Source of the DNA: Ulvibacter litoralis
GTDB taxonomy: Bacteria > Bacteroidota > Bacteroidia > Flavobacteriales > Flavobacteriaceae
Reading direction: 5' to 3'
Assembly (NCBI RefSeq): GCF_900102055.1
Contig: NZ_FNBA01000001.1
Location: forward strand, 955,085 to 1,019,084
Length of the DNA stretch: 64,000 nucleotides
Shown: piece after piece, positions 8,745 to 16,623 of the stretch
Layout of the letters: each line of letters opens with the position of its first letter
How positions within the stretch are numbered: position 1 is the first letter of the stretch
Made by a program: the position numbers and the translations under genes
The notes under the pieces: generated by a model
What the model was told of the DNA's origin: nothing
The model's database searches: none
The model's input: the letters and a program-made list of their open reading frames with translations, nothing else

Positions 8745-10436
8745 ATGCGTTGGACTTTGTATCCGAAACCCGATCCTCAAAAAATAAATGAGTTAACTGA
8801 AGCCCTTGGTATAGACTCTAATATTGCTTCTTTATTATTGCAACGAGGGATTGAAACCTTTGAAGAGGCAAAAGATTTTTTCCGTCCGAGTTTAGACAAT
8901 TTGCACGATCCTTTTTTAATGAAGGATATGGATAAGGCAGTTGCTCGAATTGAAAAAGCGATTGCAAACCAAGAAAACATTTTAGTGTATGGCGATTACG
9001 ATGTAGATGGTACTACAAGTGTAGCTTTAGTTGCTTCCTATTTAAAAACTTATTATCCAAAAGTTCACACCTATATTCCCGATCGCTATGACGAAGGATA
9101 TGGAGTTTCATACCTCGGAATCGATTTTGCTGCCGATAATGATTTTTCGCTCATTATTGCTTTAGATTGCGGTATAAAAGCCATAGAAAAGGTGGCGTAT
9201 GCTTCAGAAAAAGGGGTAGATTTCATTATTTGTGATCACCATAGACCGGGTCCAGAAATTCCAAAAGCGATTGCCGTCTTAGATCCGAAACGTGAAGATT
9301 GTGCGTATCCGTACAAGGAACTTTGTGGGTGTGGTGTTGGGTTTAAACTAATTCAAGCACTTTCAGAAAAGAGAGGTTTAGTCCTCGATGATTTGCTATT
9401 GTATTTAGATTTAGTTGCTACTGCTATTGGTGCTGATATTGTTCCAATAACGGGTGAAAATAGAATTTTGGCGTATTACGGACTTAAAGTGATTAATTCG
9501 AACCCTCGTAATGGGTTTAAGGCCATTCTAAAGCAATTAAAAAAAGAAACACTGACCATTACCGATGTTGTTTTTACCATTGCGCCTCGTATTAATGCGG
9601 CGGGAAGAATGAAACATGGAAATTATGCCGTTACCTTACTTACAGAAACCGATTTAAAATTGGCAGAAACCTACGCTGCAGAAATTGAAGTTTTTAATAC
9701 CGATAGGAGGTCGGCCGATAAAGAAATTACAGAAGCTGCCTTGCTTCAAATCAAAAATAATAAAGAAGAAGACCGAAATACAACAGTTGTGTACGACCCA
9801 AGTTGGCACAAAGGAGTGATTGGGATTGTAGCGTCTCGTCTTACTGAAACGTATTACCGACCAACACTTGTGTTTACAAAAAGTGGCGACCGGCTTGCCG
9901 CGTCTGCTCGATCTGTAAAAGGGTTTGATGTGTATAATGCACTCGAGAGTTGTTCGGAACATATTGAACAATTTGGAGGGCATATGTATGCGGCAGGACT
10001 TACATTGCTTGAAAAGGATTTTGAAAATTTTAAAGCGGCTTTTGAACGTGTTGTTTCTGAAACGATAGAACCAAATATGCTTGTTCCAGAGATAAAAATT
10101 AATGAAGAGATCCATTTAAATGCGATTACGCCTAAATTCTACCGAATATTAAAGCAGTTTGCCCCTTTTGGTCCAGGAAATATGACACCTGTGTTTATGA
10201 GTCGTAATTTGAAGGATACGGGATGGGGAAAATGTGTAGGTGATGAAAAAAGTCATTTACGAATTACCGTACAACAAGATAATTCGCCACAGTTTGCATG
10301 TATTGGTTTCGGAATGGGAGATAAGCTAGCCATTGCAACAGGAGCAGAGCCTTTTAAAGCAGCGTATGTTATTGATGAGAATGAATGGCAAGGAACAATA
10401 AGTTTGCAGCTTCGGCTAAAAGATATTACGTTATAA
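8745..10436 (+). CDS. recJ: single-stranded-DNA-specific exonuclease RecJ
   Basis: 5'-3' exonuclease acting on single-stranded DNA in recombination, mismatch repair and base excision repair. The DHH phosphoesterase motifs are visible: VYGDYDVDGTTS (81-92, metal-binding Asp84, Asp86 and Asp88), ALDCG (139-143) and CDHHRPG (Asp164-His165-His166). The DHHA1 domain follows with GRMKHGNYAV and WHKGVIGIVASR, and a C-terminal OB-like region ends the 563 residues. Length and order agree with bacterial RecJ. The next gene starts 42 nt downstream. Confidence 0.97.
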   Translation: MRWTLYPKPDPQKINELTEALGIDSNIASLLLQRGIETFEEAKDFFRPSLDNLHDPFLMKDMDKAVARIEKAIANQENILVYGDYDVDGTTSVALVASYLKTYYPKVHTYIPDRYDEGYGVSYLGIDFAADNDFSLIIALDCGIKAIEKVAYASEKGVDFIICDHHRPGPEIPKAIAVLDPKREDCAYPYKELCGCGVGFKLIQALSEKRGLVLDDLLLYLDLVATAIGADIVPITGENRILAYYGLKVINSNPRNGFKAILKQLKKETLTITDVVFTIAPRINAAGRMKHGNYAVTLLTETDLKLAETYAAEIEVFNTDRRSADKEITEAALLQIKNNKEEDRNTTVVYDPSWHKGVIGIVASRLTETYYRPTLVFTKSGDRLAASARSVKGFDVYNALESCSEHIEQFGGHMYAAGLTLLEKDFENFKAAFERVVSETIEPNMLVPEIKINEEIHLNAITPKFYRILKQFAPFGPGNMTPVFMSRNLKDTGWGKCVGDEKSHLRITVQQDNSPQFACIGFGMGDKLAIATGAEPFKAAYVIDENEWQGTISLQLRLKDITL

Positions 10437-10478
10437 ATTAAAATTCTGTATTTTTAAGTATCCTAACAGAACCAACCT

Positions 10479-11099
10479 ATGAAACAAATTATTATTTTTC
10501 TGCTTGTTGTTATTGTGGCCCTTATTGGATTTGGGCAATACAAAAAATACAAGCGTTTTTCAATGACGGAATATGAGTATAAAATTCCTGAAACAGTAGA
10601 CATTGCAAATGCAGATAAAGGCTTGTTGTTAGATTATTACGAAGCTATTGAAGCGGTAAATGGATATGTAATTACACAATGGAGTGCCGAAAGTATTGAT
10701 GTTCGTAATCCAAGTGATGATGATGATGATGTTGTCGCTGCAGTTTCAGAATATCGAAAAAAGCTCGCCAATGTAAAGTATTATGAAGGTTTACTTTCCG
10801 CTCCTGTCGCTAAAGAAGAAGTACAAACGCAAGAAGAACTTTCCGAAGTACAAAAGAAAAACAATCTCTTAAAGAAGATATTTTACGACAATCCGCAAGC
10901 AAATAGTTTGCGTTTAGGAGAGCGAAGTCCTGTCGTATATGAAGTACAACGGTTGTTGAATGAAAAAGGGGATTCTATCGTACACGATGGGTATTTTAAC
11001 ACACAAACATATAATGCATTACGCAATTTTGAAGAAAAAAGTAAATTATACGTTGACGGGAAATTAGATGCAATTACGTTAGAGTATTTACTGAAATAA
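10479..11099 (+). CDS. membrane-anchored peptidoglycan-binding domain protein
   Basis: The 206-residue protein begins with one hydrophobic segment (about 3-19) that is a signal anchor, followed by a charged YKKYKRF stop. The C-terminal 65 residues form a peptidoglycan-binding type 1 repeat (GERSPVVYEVQRLLNEKG, then DGYFNTQTYNALRNFE). The middle is acidic with a run of aspartates near residue 85. It probably sits in the inner membrane with its domain in the periplasm. No catalytic domain is present. Its stop codon directly abuts the stop codon of the convergent lpxH. Confidence 0.88.
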   Translation: MKQIIIFLLVVIVALIGFGQYKKYKRFSMTEYEYKIPETVDIANADKGLLLDYYEAIEAVNGYVITQWSAESIDVRNPSDDDDDVVAAVSEYRKKLANVKYYEGLLSAPVAKEEVQTQEELSEVQKKNNLLKKIFYDNPQANSLRLGERSPVVYEVQRLLNEKGDSIVHDGYFNTQTYNALRNFEEKSKLYVDGKLDAITLEYLLK

Positions 11100-11855
11100 C
11101 TAGTCGTATTTTTTAAGCTGAAAGTTTTCACCATCAAACACACCGTAGGTATATTGTGAAATCCAATCGCCTAAATTGAAGTAGGTAGATTTTTCTCCAA
11201 CTTTAATTTCCATAGATAAGTGACGGTGTCCAAAAACAAAATAATCGTAATGTTTGGTTTCTAATTTTCGTTTGGCGTATTGTGCCAACCATTCGTTTTC
11301 TTCGCCTAAAAAAATGGCGTCATCATCGCCTGAAATTAATTTGTTTTTTACAGAAAGATACTGCGCCAATCGCATTCCTAGTTCGGGGTGAAACCATCGA
11401 AACAACCATTTAAAGACGGGGTTTGTAAAGACTTTTTTCATTCGCTTGTAGCCTTTGTCTCCAGGGCCTTTACCATCTCCGTGACCAATTAAAAACACTT
11501 TATCATTAAAAGTGAATTCTTTTACATCGCGATAGGTTGGAATATGCAGTTCTTTTTCAAAATAATCTTGCATCCACAAATCGTGATTTCCCACAAAGAA
11601 ATAAATCGGAATACCACTATCACTAATTTCGGCGAGTTTTCCTAAAACACGAACAAATCCTTTTGGGACAACGGTTCTATACTCAAACCAAAAATCGAAT
11701 AAGTCTCCCAATAAAAAAATAGCGCCTGCGTCTTCTTTTACTTCGTCTAGCCACTTTACAAACTTTTTTTCGCGAGGCAGACTCTCAGCTTGCGTAGGTG
11801 CGCCTAAGTGATTGTCGCTCGAGAAATATACTTTTTTGCCTTTGGGTAGTTGCAT
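11100..11855 (-). CDS. lpxH: UDP-2,3-diacylglucosamine diphosphatase
   Basis: Calcineurin-like phosphoesterase that cleaves UDP-2,3-diacylglucosamine to lipid X and UMP in lipid A synthesis, at the cytoplasmic face of the inner membrane. Metal-site motifs appear in order: SSDNHLG (DxH), LGDLFDFW (GDxxD), GNHDLW, GHGDG and FGHRHLS. At 251 aa it matches Bacteroidota LpxH. It is 29 nt after queD on the same strand. Confidence 0.92.
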   Translation of the reverse strand: MQLPKGKKVYFSSDNHLGAPTQAESLPREKKFVKWLDEVKEDAGAIFLLGDLFDFWFEYRTVVPKGFVRVLGKLAEISDSGIPIYFFVGNHDLWMQDYFEKELHIPTYRDVKEFTFNDKVFLIGHGDGKGPGDKGYKRMKKVFTNPVFKWLFRWFHPELGMRLAQYLSVKNKLISGDDDAIFLGEENEWLAQYAKRKLETKHYDYFVFGHRHLSMEIKVGEKSTYFNLGDWISQYTYGVFDGENFQLKKYD

Positions 11856-11884
11856 TCGGTAAAGATAGTGAAAAGGATAAGTGT

Positions 11885-12334
11885 TTAGTTATCTGACGCA
11901 AACCATTGCGCATAACTTGAATCTGTTTCTTGAAGTTTTAACGAATGTAATTGAATGGTATTTGGAAGTCTGTTTTTGATTTTTTCAGCAAAATCGATTA
12001 CCATCATTTCGCTAGTTGGCTGATAATCGACCAATAATACATTGTGTCCACGATCGCTTAATTCTTTCGCAAGTTCTACGTGAGGAGTGTTTTTATTGAA
12101 AACAGTTGCGTGATCAAAAACGTCTACAATTTCTTCTTTCACTATTTTTTTGAGGTCACTAAAGTCGATTACCATGCCAAATTTAGCATGTGTAGTATCA
12201 TTGTTAGGCGTTCCAATTACTGTTACTGAAAGCTTATAACTATGTCCGTGAACATTTCTACATTTTCCGTCATACCCGTAAAGAGCGTGACCAGTTTCGA
12301 AAGAAAATTGTTTTGTAATACGAATGTTGCTCAT
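11885..12334 (-). CDS. queD: 6-carboxytetrahydropterin synthase family protein
   Basis: QueD/PTPS-fold enzyme; QueD makes 6-carboxy-5,6,7,8-tetrahydropterin from dihydroneopterin triphosphate in queuosine synthesis. Zinc-binding histidines are seen in FETGHALY and VHGHSYKL, with a cysteine in GKCRNVHG between them, and the glutamate of LQETDSS near the C-terminus. I choose the ATG at 12334 (149 aa) over the in-frame TTG six bases upstream. A 14-nt hairpin ends only 8 nt before this ATG. Assignment to QueD rather than another PTPS-fold activity rests on the CxxxHGH-type motif. Confidence 0.9.
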   Translation of the reverse strand: MSNIRITKQFSFETGHALYGYDGKCRNVHGHSYKLSVTVIGTPNNDTTHAKFGMVIDFSDLKKIVKEEIVDVFDHATVFNKNTPHVELAKELSDRGHNVLLVDYQPTSEMMVIDFAEKIKNRLPNTIQLHSLKLQETDSSYAQWFASDN

Positions 12335-12342
12335 TTGCAATT

Positions 12343-12356
12343 CTCGTGTAGACGAG
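12343..12356 (-). repeat. leader hairpin before queD
   Basis: On the minus strand CTCGTCTACACGAG folds into a 5-bp stem with a 4-nt loop, 8 nt before the queD ATG. It matches hairpins before the 47-residue gene, the PfkB gene and the RNase H gene. Confidence 0.6.
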
Positions 12357-12409
12357 TGGTATTTAATTAGTATGCGTGTAAATTTACTAGGTTTGTGCTG
12401 TAAATCAGC

Positions 12410-12553
12410 TTACTTCCCTTTCTTTTTTCTGCGCTTTTCGATATCCTTGAAATAGCGGTAGCTTTTATATTTTTTATAAAGGACTGCAATGATAACTATT
12501 AAACCAAGGAGCATTAGCCCATCCTTGCCGTTGAGGAATTCAAAAAATTTCAT
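12410..12553 (-). CDS. 47-residue single-pass membrane microprotein
   Basis: A complete ATG-to-TAA frame of 47 codons. The product begins MKFFEFLNGKDGL, has one hydrophobic helix (about 13-25) and ends in a very basic tail (YKKYKSYRYF, then KRRKKKGK), so the tail should face the cytoplasm. The next gene upstream encodes a 33-residue protein of the same pattern (MK..EF..G..GL, helix, Y.KYK), which supports both as real genes. Function unknown. The frame lies in a run of minus-strand genes ending with queD and lpxH, and a short hairpin sits 10 nt before its ATG. Confidence 0.75.
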   Translation of the reverse strand: MKFFEFLNGKDGLMLLGLIVIIAVLYKKYKSYRYFKDIEKRRKKKGK

Positions 12554-12563
12554 CTGTTCGTTT

Positions 12564-12577
12564 TCCGCAATGGCGGA
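12564..12577 (-). repeat. leader hairpin before the 47-residue gene
   Basis: TCCGCCATTGCGGA on the minus strand, a 5-bp stem with a CATT loop, 10 nt before the ATG at 12553. Same class as the hairpins at 12343, 36216 and 36988. Confidence 0.6.
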
Positions 12578-12627
12578 TGTTTTAGTATTAATGGTACAAA
12601 ACTAGACGTAAAAAAAATAAAAAATTA

Positions 12628-12729
12628 CTATCTGCGCCCTTTATATTTGTTGTAAACAACAACTACAATCACCAAAATGGCCAGAATAAGAAATAATCCT
12701 GGGCCTCCAATAAATTCTAATACTTTCAT
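12628..12729 (-). CDS. 33-residue single-pass membrane microprotein
   Basis: A complete ATG-to-TAG frame of 33 codons, too short for standard gene callers. It begins MKVLEFIGGPGL, has one strongly hydrophobic helix (about 11-26) and ends YNKYKGRR. The same layout is found in the 47-residue protein immediately downstream, so the two look like a tandem duplication. Codon composition is ordinary for the window. Function unknown; small regulators of membrane complexes often have this form, but that is only analogy. Confidence 0.72.
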   Translation of the reverse strand: MKVLEFIGGPGLFLILAILVIVVVVYNKYKGRR

Positions 12730-12760
12730 AGTTTATGATATTTCAGAAGCAAAAATACAA

Positions 12761-13138
12761 TTATTTTATAGCTTCAAGTGCTGCGATTTTTTCTGTTGCT
12801 GAAATTTTAAAGGCTTTATAAATTGCTCGTTTTTCTTCTAGGCTGAATGTTTTTTGTTCAAACCAGTCGTGAATTGCAATTTTTTCATTTTCAATTTGTG
12901 CCTTTCTTATCACGTCGACCGTCATTAAATGCCAGTGTGTACCTTTGTCTTTATTAACAGAATATCCTATAGGTTCTACAAAAGAAGTTCTAGGTTGATT
13001 GATTAATCGCACTCCATTTTTTAAAACGGCAAGTGTTTTTGTGAGTTCTACTACTTCAGAAAAACTATAACGCATAAAGTCGTTAAAGCCTTTTTGCTTG
13101 ACATTGTACATTTTATCACCTATTTGTAGTTGTCTCAT
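12761..13138 (-). CDS. hypothetical protein, 125 residues
   Basis: I do not recognise the family. There is no signal peptide or membrane helix. It contains a beta-like N-terminus (MRQLQIGDKMYNV), a middle with PRTSFVEPIGYSV and THWHLMTVDVI, and a helical C-terminus (SLEEKRAIYKAFK). It starts a run of minus-strand genes continuing through the two microproteins to queD and lpxH. A strong hairpin with a T run lies 63 nt upstream of its ATG, inside the probable leader, which may mean control by early termination. Confidence 0.8.
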   Translation of the reverse strand: MRQLQIGDKMYNVKQKGFNDFMRYSFSEVVELTKTLAVLKNGVRLINQPRTSFVEPIGYSVNKDKGTHWHLMTVDVIRKAQIENEKIAIHDWFEQKTFSLEEKRAIYKAFKISATEKIAALEAIK

Positions 13139-13201
13139 AGAACGAGGTAATTTTCAAAAAAAATATGGGGAACGCAAACACTTTTTTAGAATGTTTTTAA
13201 C

Positions 13202-13241
13202 AAAAAATCCGTGCTGTACTTCCCCAAGACAACACGGATTT
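13202..13241 (-). terminator. terminator hairpin in the leader of the gene at 12761
   Basis: AAATCCGTG pairs with CACGGATTT, with three more inner pairs, and a run of six T follows on the minus strand. No minus-strand gene of normal size lies upstream, so it ends either a small RNA or the leader of the gene at 12761. Its loop contains TGGGGAA, which is complementary to TTCCCCA about 45 nt downstream in the same leader. Confidence 0.7.
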
Positions 13242-13343
13242 AAAACTGCTATATTCTCACAAAAACAGCCTGTTTTATTTTCTTGTTTTTCAGGAATAAA
13301 TAGAATTCCTTAAACACCTTTTTGGCAACAAACCTCTCTGAGT

Positions 13344-13394
13344 TTACTTTCGAGATTTAAAAATTTGGTTAATTAGTTGATTTTTTAAAGACAT
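13344..13394 (-). CDS. possible 16-residue leader peptide
   Basis: A frame encoding MSLKNQLINQIFKSRK lies between a TAGATTTG box and the terminator hairpin at 13202. Position is the only support; a frame this short can arise by chance. Confidence 0.2.
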   Translation of the reverse strand: MSLKNQLINQIFKSRK

Positions 13395-13626
13395 AAAAAA
13401 CAGTTTTATACTTATTTATAATTTCTGTTTCTTTTTTTAGGAGTTACAAATCTACAAGGAGAACGAATTAGTATGTTATTGAAACTTCTAAAAAGAGGTT
13501 TTGGGTTGCTGAAATCTAATTCTTAGTTTTTGATTTTTTTAAAGAAGAAATTATATGAGGGATGTTTCCGAAGAAAACAGCTATTTATAAATGTTTATAT
13601 TTAAATAATTTAAAAAGGTGTATGCT

Positions 13627-13656
13627 TTTCAGAAACTCAAAAGGATGTTTCAGCAA
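13627..13656 (+). promoter_or_regulatory. direct repeat TTTCAGAAA-N12-TTTCAGCAA, likely LytTR-regulator site
   Basis: Two 9-bp direct repeats start exactly 21 bp apart, 56 nt before the kinase ATG. An equivalent pair with the same 21-bp pitch precedes the lipoprotein gene at 16624. Pairs of 9-bp direct repeats spaced about two helical turns are the known target form of LytTR-domain regulators, and this kinase is co-transcribed with one. Confidence 0.65.
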
Positions 13657-13712
13657 ATAGTAATATAAAAAGAGGACATTATTTACATTTTTGTAAAGCG
13701 CAACTATATTTT

Positions 13713-15593
13713 ATGAAAAACCTACCGTACGTATTACTCTTCACCAGCTTCTTTTTAATAAGTATTGGGCATGCACAACAAAAAGAAATTGATAGTATAA
13801 AACAATTATTAGAACTAGAGCCTGCGAAAGATTCTCTGCGGGTACGACGATTATTAGATATTTCGTATTTAAAAAGAACTTCTACTTCTAAAAACAGTGG
13901 ACCTATTTTAGAAGAAGCCATTGCGCTTTCGAAAGACTTAAAAAACACTTTTTTGGAAGGAACCTCAAGGAGGTATCTAGCGCAACACTATAGGCGTTTG
14001 GGTAATTTTGAAGAGTCCTTACGAGAATCTATAGAATCGGTTAAGCTGTTAGATGCTTCAAAAGCACCTAAGGCGGATCGAATGTTATCGTACAGTGATC
14101 TTGCCATTTCGTACCAGAATACAAATTTTTTAGAAGAGGCGTTGGCAATGACCTTAAAAAATTTAGAAGAAGTAAAAGATGATCCTGTAACACCAGGAAA
14201 AGGGCGTTTTTATTTTGATGTAGGTAATGCATACAATCACCTAGCAGATTATAAAAATGCTGAAATTTATTACAATCAAGCCATAGCTATTTGTGAACAG
14301 ACCGATTTTACCTACGGAAAAATGTTAATGACAGGTACGTTAGCTGCCATGTTTCGAGTTCAGAAAAAGTATGAACTTTCTAAACAGAAATTTAACGAGT
14401 CATTACCCTTTTTTAAAAAAATAGGGGATAATCGTTCTGTGGCATCTTCTACGTATCAATTAGCTCAGATTGAGACAATGCAAGGCAATCATTTAGCGGC
14501 ATTGCCATTGTTAGAAGAGGCGTTAGCGCTTTATGAAGAGTTAGGGTCACTACTTTACAGACAAGAAATTAATCAGCAATTATATATTACACATAGTATT
14601 TTAGGGCAACAAGAAAAAGCAGACGCTGCAAACCAGTTGTATTCTGCCGCACGAGATTCTATTAACTCTCAAGAGGACAAAAAACGGATTGTAGAAATGC
14701 AAACCAAATACGAAACCGAAAAAATAGAAGCGGAAAAAGAAACGGCTGAAGCCACTGCGGCCCTCGCAGAAGAAAAAAGCATTAGAAATAGAAATTTATT
14801 AATAGGAACGGCACTAATAGCCGGACTAATATTATTGAGCTCGGCACTCTATTTTAGTAGAATAAAAGCGAAAAAAAATGCTGAAATTATAACGTTAGAA
14901 TTACACGAAACCCAAAAACGATTGGCGCTAGAAAAACAATATAGAGACAGTGAGCTAAAAGCGCTAAAAGCACAAATGAATCCGCATTTTATTTTTAATG
15001 CATTAAATAGCATTCAGGAGTACATCATTCTTAATAAAAAGAACTTGGCTGGAGATTACTTGGGCAAATTTGCAGATTTAATACGCACTTATTTAAAACA
15101 TAGCGACGCGGGAACACTCTCAATTCACGACGAAATAGACAGTTTACAAATGTATTTAGACTTGGAGGCATTACGTTTTGAAGACACATTTACATATATG
15201 TTTACTGTTTCAGAAAAGATAGATAAAGAACAGTTGCATATCCCAACAATGCTAATTCAACCGTATGTAGAAAATGCTATAAAACACGGACTTTTACACA
15301 GAAAAACGGATCGAAAACTATCAATTTGCTTTACAAAAGAAACAGAGGGTTCAATCACGTGCAGTATAGAAGATAATGGGGTAGGGCGTGAAAGAGCTTC
15401 AGAAATACAAGCACAAAACAAAAACTTACACACACCATTTGCTACAAAGGCTACAGAAAATAGACTCAACTTATTAAATTATAATAAGCAACGAAAAATA
15501 GGAGTTGAAATTATAGATTTATTTGAAGAAGATGTTAGTGCAAAAGGTACGCGTGTACTATTAAATATCCCTACTACAACGAACCAATTATGA
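13713..15593 (+). CDS. TPR-containing LytS-family sensor histidine kinase
   Basis: Inner-membrane sensor kinase. A signal peptide (1-21) is followed by a periplasmic array of tetratricopeptide-like repeats (about 40-320), a coiled-coil segment, one membrane helix (about 362-383), a second coiled coil and a His_kinase-family domain. The phosphoacceptor is His425 in QMNPHFIFNALN, and the ATP-binding part shows IQPYVENAIKHG and EDNGVGRERA. Length 626 aa. Its stop codon overlaps the regulator start (ATGA). The TPR array probably senses a protein or peptide ligand; the signal is unknown. The promoter has a direct repeat that suggests autoregulation. Confidence 0.93.
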   Translation: MKNLPYVLLFTSFFLISIGHAQQKEIDSIKQLLELEPAKDSLRVRRLLDISYLKRTSTSKNSGPILEEAIALSKDLKNTFLEGTSRRYLAQHYRRLGNFEESLRESIESVKLLDASKAPKADRMLSYSDLAISYQNTNFLEEALAMTLKNLEEVKDDPVTPGKGRFYFDVGNAYNHLADYKNAEIYYNQAIAICEQTDFTYGKMLMTGTLAAMFRVQKKYELSKQKFNESLPFFKKIGDNRSVASSTYQLAQIETMQGNHLAALPLLEEALALYEELGSLLYRQEINQQLYITHSILGQQEKADAANQLYSAARDSINSQEDKKRIVEMQTKYETEKIEAEKETAEATAALAEEKSIRNRNLLIGTALIAGLILLSSALYFSRIKAKKNAEIITLELHETQKRLALEKQYRDSELKALKAQMNPHFIFNALNSIQEYIILNKKNLAGDYLGKFADLIRTYLKHSDAGTLSIHDEIDSLQMYLDLEALRFEDTFTYMFTVSEKIDKEQLHIPTMLIQPYVENAIKHGLLHRKTDRKLSICFTKETEGSITCSIEDNGVGRERASEIQAQNKNLHTPFATKATENRLNLLNYNKQRKIGVEIIDLFEEDVSAKGTRVLLNIPTTTNQL

Positions 15594-16339
15594 AAGTAAT
15601 AATTATAGACGACGAACCCAAAGCGAGAAATCTGTTACGCATTTTAGTAGAAGAAAATTGCTCAAAGATTACACAAATTTTCGAAGCTGGAGACCTTTTA
15701 ACAGGCGTGGAAATTATTAAAAAAGAGGAACCTAGTATTGTTTTTCTTGATATAGAAATGCCAGAACATTCTGGCTTAGAGATTTTAAATTTTATTGAAA
15801 AAGATGTTGTAAATTTTGAAATTATCTTCACAACTGCTTATAGTGAATACGCAATTCAGGCTTTTCAATTATCGGCAATCGATTATTTATTAAAACCGGT
15901 GCGTCCCAATCAAGTAAAAGAAGCTGTAGATAAAGCGATAGATTTTTTAGGAAAAAGCAGGTTGAACCATAAACTAGATGAGTTAAAACAAAGTTTATCA
16001 AATAATAATTTCGAGAAAATTGGACTACCCGTCACAGATGGGATTAAATTTGTAAACTTTAAAGATATTGTCATGTTTACAGCGGATGGAATGTACACAA
16101 GTATCACTACGCTAGAAGATGAAAATCTGTGTATAAGCAAGCCATTAAAGCATTTTGTAGACCTTTTACAAAACATTCCTATTTTTTATAGGCCTCATCG
16201 ATCTCACCTTATTAATTTAAAACATATTAAAAAATATGTGAAAAGTGATGGAGGCTATATTGTAATGGATACTAATAAAACAGTTTCTATTTCTAAAGAA
16301 AAACGAGAGGAATTTCTACAAATAGTAAGCAGTATTTAA
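15590..16339 (+). CDS. LytTR-family response regulator
   Basis: Cytoplasmic transcription regulator, partner of the kinase it overlaps. The receiver domain (1-120) has acidic residues Asp7-Asp8, phosphoacceptor Asp54 in VFLDIEMP, a switch threonine in FTTAYSEYA and the conserved lysine in LLKPVRP. The LytTR DNA-binding domain occupies about 145-249 (FVNFKDIVMFTADGMYT, then YRPHRSHLINLKHI). Length 249 aa. The direct repeats upstream of the kinase gene and the following lipoprotein gene are candidate binding sites. Confidence 0.95.
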   Translation: MKVIIIDDEPKARNLLRILVEENCSKITQIFEAGDLLTGVEIIKKEEPSIVFLDIEMPEHSGLEILNFIEKDVVNFEIIFTTAYSEYAIQAFQLSAIDYLLKPVRPNQVKEAVDKAIDFLGKSRLNHKLDELKQSLSNNNFEKIGLPVTDGIKFVNFKDIVMFTADGMYTSITTLEDENLCISKPLKHFVDLLQNIPIFYRPHRSHLINLKHIKKYVKSDGGYIVMDTNKTVSISKEKREEFLQIVSSI

Positions 16340-16423
16340 TAGGAATTTCAGCAAACAGAATAATTCCTTCGGAAAGTTTTTTACCCCAATTCCAGTTTTC
16401 GAAAAAGAACAAAAAATTAATTT

Positions 16424-16455
16424 AAAAAACTGTTTCCGTGTGGAGCAGTTTTTTT
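16424..16455 (+). terminator. terminator of the kinase-regulator operon
   Basis: AAAAAACTG pairs with CAGTTTTTT, extended by an inner TTCC/GGAG segment around GTGT, followed by T residues. It lies 85 nt after the regulator stop. Confidence 0.8.
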
Positions 16456-16531
16456 ATGGGTTGTTAGGGAGTTTAGAAAATTGGTGACCCAATCATTTTG
16501 AAGCTCTTACGCCTAAAAATTGTCACTGTGT

Positions 16532-16561
16532 TTTCAGAAGTTAAAAGAGGTGTTTCAGAAA
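16532..16561 (+). promoter_or_regulatory. direct repeat TTTCAGAAG-N12-TTTCAGAAA, likely LytTR-regulator site
   Basis: Two near-identical 9-bp repeats start 21 bp apart, the same word and pitch as before the kinase gene. The downstream half-site ends 30 nt before a TAGTTTTG -7 box, so it abuts the -33 region, the normal position for an activator. Confidence 0.68.
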
Positions 16562-16591
16562 CTAGATCAAAAACAGCCTATGTAAAAACCT

Positions 16592-16599
16592 TAGTTTTG
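16592..16599 (+). promoter_or_regulatory. -7 box of the lipoprotein gene
   Basis: TAGTTTTG matches TAnnTTTG and lies 24 nt before the ATG. No TTTG is present at -33, which fits a promoter needing the activator predicted to bind at 16532-16561. Confidence 0.55.
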
Positions 16600-16623
16600 A
16601 CCCACTAACTAATAACAAACACA

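Larger units (their letters stand above)
13139..13712. other. 573-nt divergent gap with a minus-strand leader and a plus-strand LytTR-type site
   Basis: No long gene fits here. Minus-strand signals are a -7-like box (TAGATTTG, 13447-13454), a 16-codon frame (13344-13394) and a terminator hairpin (13202-13241). Plus-strand signals near the right end are the direct repeats at 13627-13656 and a weak -7 box (CATTTTTG, 13686-13693) before the kinase. The rest is AT-rich sequence in which I see nothing. Confidence 0.5.

Noticed and set aside
12335-12340. TTG start for queD two codons upstream
   Set aside because: An ATG two codons later is a more usual start and keeps the conserved region intact.
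13202-13394. preQ1 riboswitch ahead of queD
   Set aside because: The AGAGGTTCTAG...CACCCTCT core expected for preQ1-I is missing, and queD is several genes away.
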